Shown here: piece by piece, positions 60,457 through 64,000 of the stretch
How the letters are laid out: each line of letters opens with the position of its first letter
How positions within the stretch are numbered: position 1 is the stretch's first letter
DNA from: JAACFF01 sp963807975
Lineage (GTDB): Bacteria; Chloroflexota; Anaerolineae; Promineifilales; Promineifilaceae
Length of the DNA: 64,000 nucleotides
Assembly (NCBI GenBank): GCA_963807975.1
Contig: CAWEDV010000001.1
Span: 2,294,001-2,358,000 of the forward strand
Direction of reading: 5' to 3'
Notes under the pieces: model-generated
Databases searched by the model: none
What the model saw: only the letters and a program-made list of their open reading frames with translations
What the model was told of the DNA's origin: nothing
Position numbers and translations under genes: made by a program

Positions 60457-61274
60457 AGCAGGTTGTCGTAACGGGCAGTTTCGATGATATACGCTCCAGG
60501 CACGTCCGTTTCCTGGAAGAAGCTGCCAAATTAGGACTGCTGCACGTCGTGTTATGGTCCGACAAAACAGTACTTTCGCATACCGGCGCGAGTCCCACAT
60601 TCACCGAAGCCGAACGTTTCTATTTCGTACAGGCCATCCGCTACGTTGATCAGGTTAGCATCCTGCGCGGTGCAATCGATCCCGATCAGATACCCGTCGT
60701 CGGAGCCGCCCTGCCCCAGGTCTGGGCTGTTACGGAAGAGCAAGACAAGCCGCCAAAACGTGCCTTAAGTGCAAACGCAGGGATTGAATATCATGTTGTA
60801 GAGGAAGCGCAGCTCATGCGCTTTCCGCCCTTACCGGTAATCAAGCATAATAATGATCGGCATAACAAAAAAGTTGTCGTGACCGGCTGCTTTGATTGGC
60901 TGCATTCTGGCCATGTACGCTTTTTCGAAGAAACATCAGAACTAGGCGATCTCTATGTAATCCTCGGCCACGATCAAAATATACTGCTGCTAAAGGGAGA
61001 GGGGCATCCCCTATTTCCAGAAAATGAGCGGCGCTATATGGTGCAGGCCATCCGCTTTGTTAAGCAGACCCTGGTTTCCACGGGCAGTGGTTGGATGGAT
61101 GCTGAACCGGAAATTGCTTTGCTGCAGCCAGACATGTACGCCGTGAATGAAGACGGGGATAAAGGCAAAAAACAGGCCTTTTGTGAAAATCATGGCATCG
61201 AGTATGTGGTCCTGCAGCGCTTACCAAAAGAGGGTTTACCCAAACGAGAGAGCACAGCCCTGCGCGGATTTTAA
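60453..61274 (+). CDS. Tandem cytidylyltransferase-like protein, first copy degenerate
   Basis: A 273-residue protein with two repeats of a nucleotidyltransferase domain (HldE/TagD type). The second (about 140-273) starts VVVTGCFDWLHSGHVRFFEE and has the intact HxGH nucleotide-binding motif. The first (about 1-130) starts VVVTGSFDDIRSRHVRFLEE, where HSGH has become RSRH, so the catalytic pair is lost. Both carry the ERxxxVQAIRYVDQV-type block. The first copy may be structural or regulatory. It probably attaches a nucleotide to a sugar phosphate made by the kinase encoded upstream. Confidence 0.85.
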   Translation: MKQVVVTGSFDDIRSRHVRFLEEAAKLGLLHVVLWSDKTVLSHTGASPTFTEAERFYFVQAIRYVDQVSILRGAIDPDQIPVVGAALPQVWAVTEEQDKPPKRALSANAGIEYHVVEEAQLMRFPPLPVIKHNNDRHNKKVVVTGCFDWLHSGHVRFFEETSELGDLYVILGHDQNILLLKGEGHPLFPENERRYMVQAIRFVKQTLVSTGSGWMDAEPEIALLQPDMYAVNEDGDKGKKQAFCENHGIEYVVLQRLPKEGLPKRESTALRGF

Positions 61275-61365
61275 ATTTTGACAGAAACCTGCTAAATTTT
61301 AGTCAAAAGATAATCGCCAATGACAGCAATTGCCGTCCTGACAGATATATCCTAGGGAGGAAGAG

Positions 61366-62436
61366 GTGTTCTATCCACTGATTATGGCCGGAGGAACCGG
61401 CACCCGATTGTGGCCTTTGAGCCGCAAGCAGTTTCCCAAACAAGCCTTGAATATAGACGGCGAACAAACGTTAATCCAGCATGCCGTGCGCAGGCTCACG
61501 CCGCAGTTCCCGGCGGAACAGATTTTCATCATCACCCGCCAGGAGCATGTGGCCCCGCTCTCTGCGCAGGTGCCTGAACTGCCCATTGAAAACTTCATCG
61601 TTGAGCCGGAAGGTCGCGGCACAGCTCCGGCTATCGGCCTGGCCGCAATCCAACTGCAGCAGCGTGATCCCGACGCGGTCATGGCTGTATTAACCGCCGA
61701 TCATTTGATCAAGGATCAAGAAAGCTTCCGCCAGATACTGTTAGCGGCGGAGAACGTGGCCCGCGACGGCTACTTGGTGACCTTGGGCATCAAGCCCTCA
61801 TTCCCTTCTACCGGATATGGATACATTCGTCAGGGTGACGCTGTCGCTTCTTCTGACCAATTTGAAGTCTTTTCGGTCGAGCAGTTCATGGAAAAACCCG
61901 ATGCTGGCACAGCCCAAGAGATGCTCGCCAGCGGCGACTACTCCTGGAACAGCGGCATGTTCATCTGGCAAATAAGGCGCGTCATGGAAGAGTTTAGGAA
62001 GCAGATGCCTGAATTCTACGAGAAACTAATGGTCGTCAATGAAGCGATCACTGCCGGGAGCTACGAGCAAACTTTGAGCCACATATGGCCCACCGTCCAG
62101 AAAGAGACCATCGATTACGGGGTGATGGAAGGCGCACAAAAAGCGGTCGTTATCCCTGTTGACATCGGCTGGTCGGATGTCGGTAGCTGGGCCGCCGTTT
62201 ATGACGTCCTACCTGCCGACGAACATGGCAATCGCGTAACCGGTCAACATGCCGGTATTGATACCCAAAACACATTGGTGATTGGCGACAAGCGCTTAAT
62301 CGCCACCATCGGTCTGGATGGCCTTATCATCATCGACACCGAGGATGCTTTGCTGGTCTGCACCCGCGAAAAGGAACAAGAAGTACGAGCCATGGTCAAG
62401 CTTCTGGAGCGGCAAGGACAGGAAAAAATTCTATAA
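61366..62436 (+). CDS. manC: Mannose-1-phosphate guanylyltransferase
   Basis: A 356-residue single-domain GDP-mannose pyrophosphorylase making GDP-mannose from GTP and mannose 1-phosphate. Signature LIMAGGTGTRLWPLSRKQFPKQ (about 5-26, split), EPEGRGTAPAIGLAAI (about 78-93), VLTADHLI (about 110), FMEKPD (about 166) and YSWNSGMFIW (about 182). The GTG start follows AGGGAGGAAGAG. It lies 91 bases after the cytidylyltransferase gene and probably supplies GDP-mannose to the epimerase at 58517. The bifunctional isomerase domain of some ManC proteins is absent. Confidence 0.95.
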   Translation: MFYPLIMAGGTGTRLWPLSRKQFPKQALNIDGEQTLIQHAVRRLTPQFPAEQIFIITRQEHVAPLSAQVPELPIENFIVEPEGRGTAPAIGLAAIQLQQRDPDAVMAVLTADHLIKDQESFRQILLAAENVARDGYLVTLGIKPSFPSTGYGYIRQGDAVASSDQFEVFSVEQFMEKPDAGTAQEMLASGDYSWNSGMFIWQIRRVMEEFRKQMPEFYEKLMVVNEAITAGSYEQTLSHIWPTVQKETIDYGVMEGAQKAVVIPVDIGWSDVGSWAAVYDVLPADEHGNRVTGQHAGIDTQNTLVIGDKRLIATIGLDGLIIIDTEDALLVCTREKEQEVRAMVKLLERQGQEKIL

Positions 62437-62513
62437 ACACTGAGCTGTTATTTTGTTCTATTTTGCTTGACCGCATCATCCGTTCCGGATCTGGCAGCGC
62501 TTTAAGGTCTAGG

Positions 62514-62541
62514 TTGAGTCGTGTACGAATTATGGTATAGT
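62514..62541 (+). promoter_or_regulatory. Candidate promoter of the SPFH-like gene
   Basis: TTGAGT (62514-62519), 16-base spacer, TATAGT (62536-62541). It sits 43 bases before the TTG start of the membrane protein gene. Confidence 0.5.
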
Positions 62542-62583
62542 TGATTTAGTTGACATAGCATAAAAATCGTACAGGATTGTTCA

Positions 62584-63828
62584 TTGGCTAAGTCCAAAAA
62601 GAAGCCCCCGAATCGATTAAAGAGCGCTTTCTTTTTGCTGCTGCTCTTGATTGTTATCTTACCACTTCTCGCTGGTCTCATTTCCAAGGATTACCGGGGG
62701 GTTTCATACGGCTGGTTCATCACCATCTTTTGGTTGGCGGCTAGTTTCTTCGCCTTCTGCTTCAGCCTTATCTACTTCGCACAATTTGTTCTCCCCCACC
62801 AAGAAGGGAAAAGCTGGAACGACGGCATCACCATGCTGCTGCGATCGATAGTCCAGTTTTTACCCTGGCGACCCCAATGGTATTTGCCGTCTGACTTTCC
62901 AGGTCACGAGCATCTACCATCAAGCTTCAATTCACTTCGTGCAGGTCTACTTCACAGCCACCAGGCAGTGGCGATCAACAAGGGTACAAGCTATGCCCGC
63001 GCGGATGGCCCAGGTTTTGTGAGCCTCTCATCTGGCGAGTATGTAGGACAAGTCCTCGACCTGCGCCTTCATTTCCGCAAGCAGGATGTTGACGCAATCA
63101 CGCGTGACGGAATCCCACTCACATTGGCCCTTAGAACGACGTTCCGCATTAAACCTGCTTCACCAGATCCTGATGAAGGCAACAGAATGTATTCGTACGA
63201 CAAGACAGCCGTTTTTCAAATTAGCCAGGCCAACAGCGTCGACGAAAACAACGAATACCTCCCCTGGGCGGAACAGATCGTACCCCAGGCTGCATCCTAT
63301 TTGGTTAGCGAGGTAGCGCAATTTTCGCTCAACAGATTATCTGAAGAACCTCGGCTACTCGTCGGTATTCAAGATCGTGTGAAATTGATGCTGGAAAGAA
63401 ATTTTGCCGCCTTGGGAATCAAGATCAACAGTGTGACCGTATTTATGATTGATTTCCCGGATGAGATCGTGGAGCAGCGGCTGGCAAACTGGAAGGCTCC
63501 CTGGGAAATCAAGAGTGAGCTGCTTGATGCCGAGAGGGACGCTGAAACCCTGCGACGCCTAAAACACGCCCGAGCTGAAGCACAAGTCGAGATAATTGAC
63601 AGCATCATGAAGAGGATTCAACGCATGCGGCGCGGTCAGAATATTTCTTTACCGCAGGTTGTCAACCTACGTGTCATTGAGGCACTTGACGAAGCGATAG
63701 CGACGAGTCCATGGCAAACCCATTTCCCAGGACGGGTATTGGCTGACATGGCTTTAGAAACGTCTCACCAGATACAACCACTAACACCACCCTTGGAAAG
63801 CGAACAGGAGGAAGGGGATGAGAATTAG
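62584..63828 (+). CDS. SPFH/Band-7-like membrane protein
   Basis: A 414-residue protein. Two membrane segments (about 14-33 and 44-68) are followed by a long soluble part. Segment 110-270 has strands with GEYVGQVLDLRLHFRKQDVDAITRDGIPL, typical of a Band-7/prohibitin-like fold. A charged coiled-coil region follows (about 310-360; ERDAETLRRLKHARAEAQVEI), then an acidic tail. Such proteins assemble membrane rafts or regulate proteases. The TTG start follows AGGA at a fair distance. The next gene overlaps its end and is probably a partner. Confidence 0.7.
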   Translation: MAKSKKKPPNRLKSAFFLLLLLIVILPLLAGLISKDYRGVSYGWFITIFWLAASFFAFCFSLIYFAQFVLPHQEGKSWNDGITMLLRSIVQFLPWRPQWYLPSDFPGHEHLPSSFNSLRAGLLHSHQAVAINKGTSYARADGPGFVSLSSGEYVGQVLDLRLHFRKQDVDAITRDGIPLTLALRTTFRIKPASPDPDEGNRMYSYDKTAVFQISQANSVDENNEYLPWAEQIVPQAASYLVSEVAQFSLNRLSEEPRLLVGIQDRVKLMLERNFAALGIKINSVTVFMIDFPDEIVEQRLANWKAPWEIKSELLDAERDAETLRRLKHARAEAQVEIIDSIMKRIQRMRRGQNISLPQVVNLRVIEALDEAIATSPWQTHFPGRVLADMALETSHQIQPLTPPLESEQEEGDEN

Positions 63829-64000
63829 TCTCCCTTCTTCTCTGTCTCGCCGGTTGAACACCCATGAGGATGGTTTGTTCAATTTGCATACCCTCTTTAC
63901 ATTTTTTTTGTGGTTGATATTTTTTGCCTACTGGTTCTTCGTCTGGCAAATGGAACGTATTGATCTGGAGCAATTTCAACGTTCGTATCCCTTTTCCCTA
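63818..64000 (+). CDS. Membrane protein, 3' end outside window
   Basis: A frame open to the end of the window. The ATG at 63818 overlaps the preceding gene by 11 bases and has a perfect AGGAGGAAGGGG ribosome site, so it is translationally coupled. Sixty-one residues are visible: a hydrophilic start with SLSRRLNTHEDGL, then a membrane span (LFTFFLWLIFFAYWFFVW), then an acidic segment. I do not recognise the family from this part. It probably belongs with the SPFH-like gene. Confidence 0.7.
   Translation, partial: MRISLPSSLSRRLNTHEDGLFNLHTLFTFFLWLIFFAYWFFVWQMERIDLEQFQRSYPFSL

Overview
The window looks like chromosome of a free-living Chloroflexota bacterium, probably of the Anaerolineae group. 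This is inferred from gene style: lipoproteins with long Pro/Thr-rich linkers, a DUF3048 lipoprotein, many ABC sugar-uptake and Gfo/Idh/MocA genes, and intergenic dispersed repeats. There is no rRNA to prove it. Coding density is high. I see no CRISPR array, prophage or complete insertion sequence. Two tRNA genes are present: Leu(GAG) and Val(GAC), both on the minus strand.

Layout. 1-4.1 kb: the end of a LysM protein, a gutted M24 peptidase pseudogene, a fluoride exporter with DUF190, pgk, and a convergent hypothetical gene. 4.3-9.8 kb: a SAM-I riboswitch with terminator controlling metH, a metallophosphoesterase and a sugar-nucleotide epimerase. 9.9-29.8 kb: a large carbohydrate or polyol catabolic island. 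It holds a GntR and a ROK repressor, three TIM-barrel isomerase/epimerases, two Gfo/Idh/MocA dehydrogenases, a complete RbsABC-type transporter, an FGGY kinase, a zinc alcohol dehydrogenase, a cupin phosphoglucose isomerase, a shikimate-dehydrogenase-like protein and a fucose-isomerase-like protein. Inside the island, 25.4-27.4 kb is a graveyard: an N-terminal scrap of a phosphotriesterase-like gene, a frameshifted 2-hydroxyacid dehydrogenase and a KDPG aldolase with its core deleted.

29.8-35.5 kb: a MacB/LolCDE-like ABC system on the minus strand, divergent from a TetR regulator. Its ATPase gene fuses two ATPase domains to a cyclic-nucleotide-binding-like domain. 36-63.9 kb is mixed housekeeping and accessory genes: a DinB-like protein, a radical SAM/SPASM protein with an adjacent methyltransferase, a ThrE-type exporter, a YgjP-like peptidase, a cysteine-desulfurase-like enzyme, lipoproteins, an enoyl-CoA hydratase, RarD, an ASCH/2-hydroxyacid dehydrogenase fusion, a secreted amidase and a flavoprotein. 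At 57.4-62.4 kb a LacI-regulated cassette carries a GDP-mannose-3,5-epimerase-like enzyme, a GHMP kinase-like protein, a doubled cytidylyltransferase and a mannose-1-phosphate guanylyltransferase, which suggests a nucleotide-sugar pathway.

Regulation is unusually readable. Four repressor genes (GntR, ROK, TetR, LacI) each have a recognisable sigma70-type promoter with perfect palindromes at or next to the start point. The GntR palindrome recurs in front of the kinase gene 12 kb away. The strongest candidates for something undescribed are the catabolic island, the LacI nucleotide-sugar cassette with its half-dead double cytidylyltransferase, and two domain fusions (ASCH plus 2-hydroxyacid dehydrogenase; two ABC ATPases plus a cNMP-binding-like domain).
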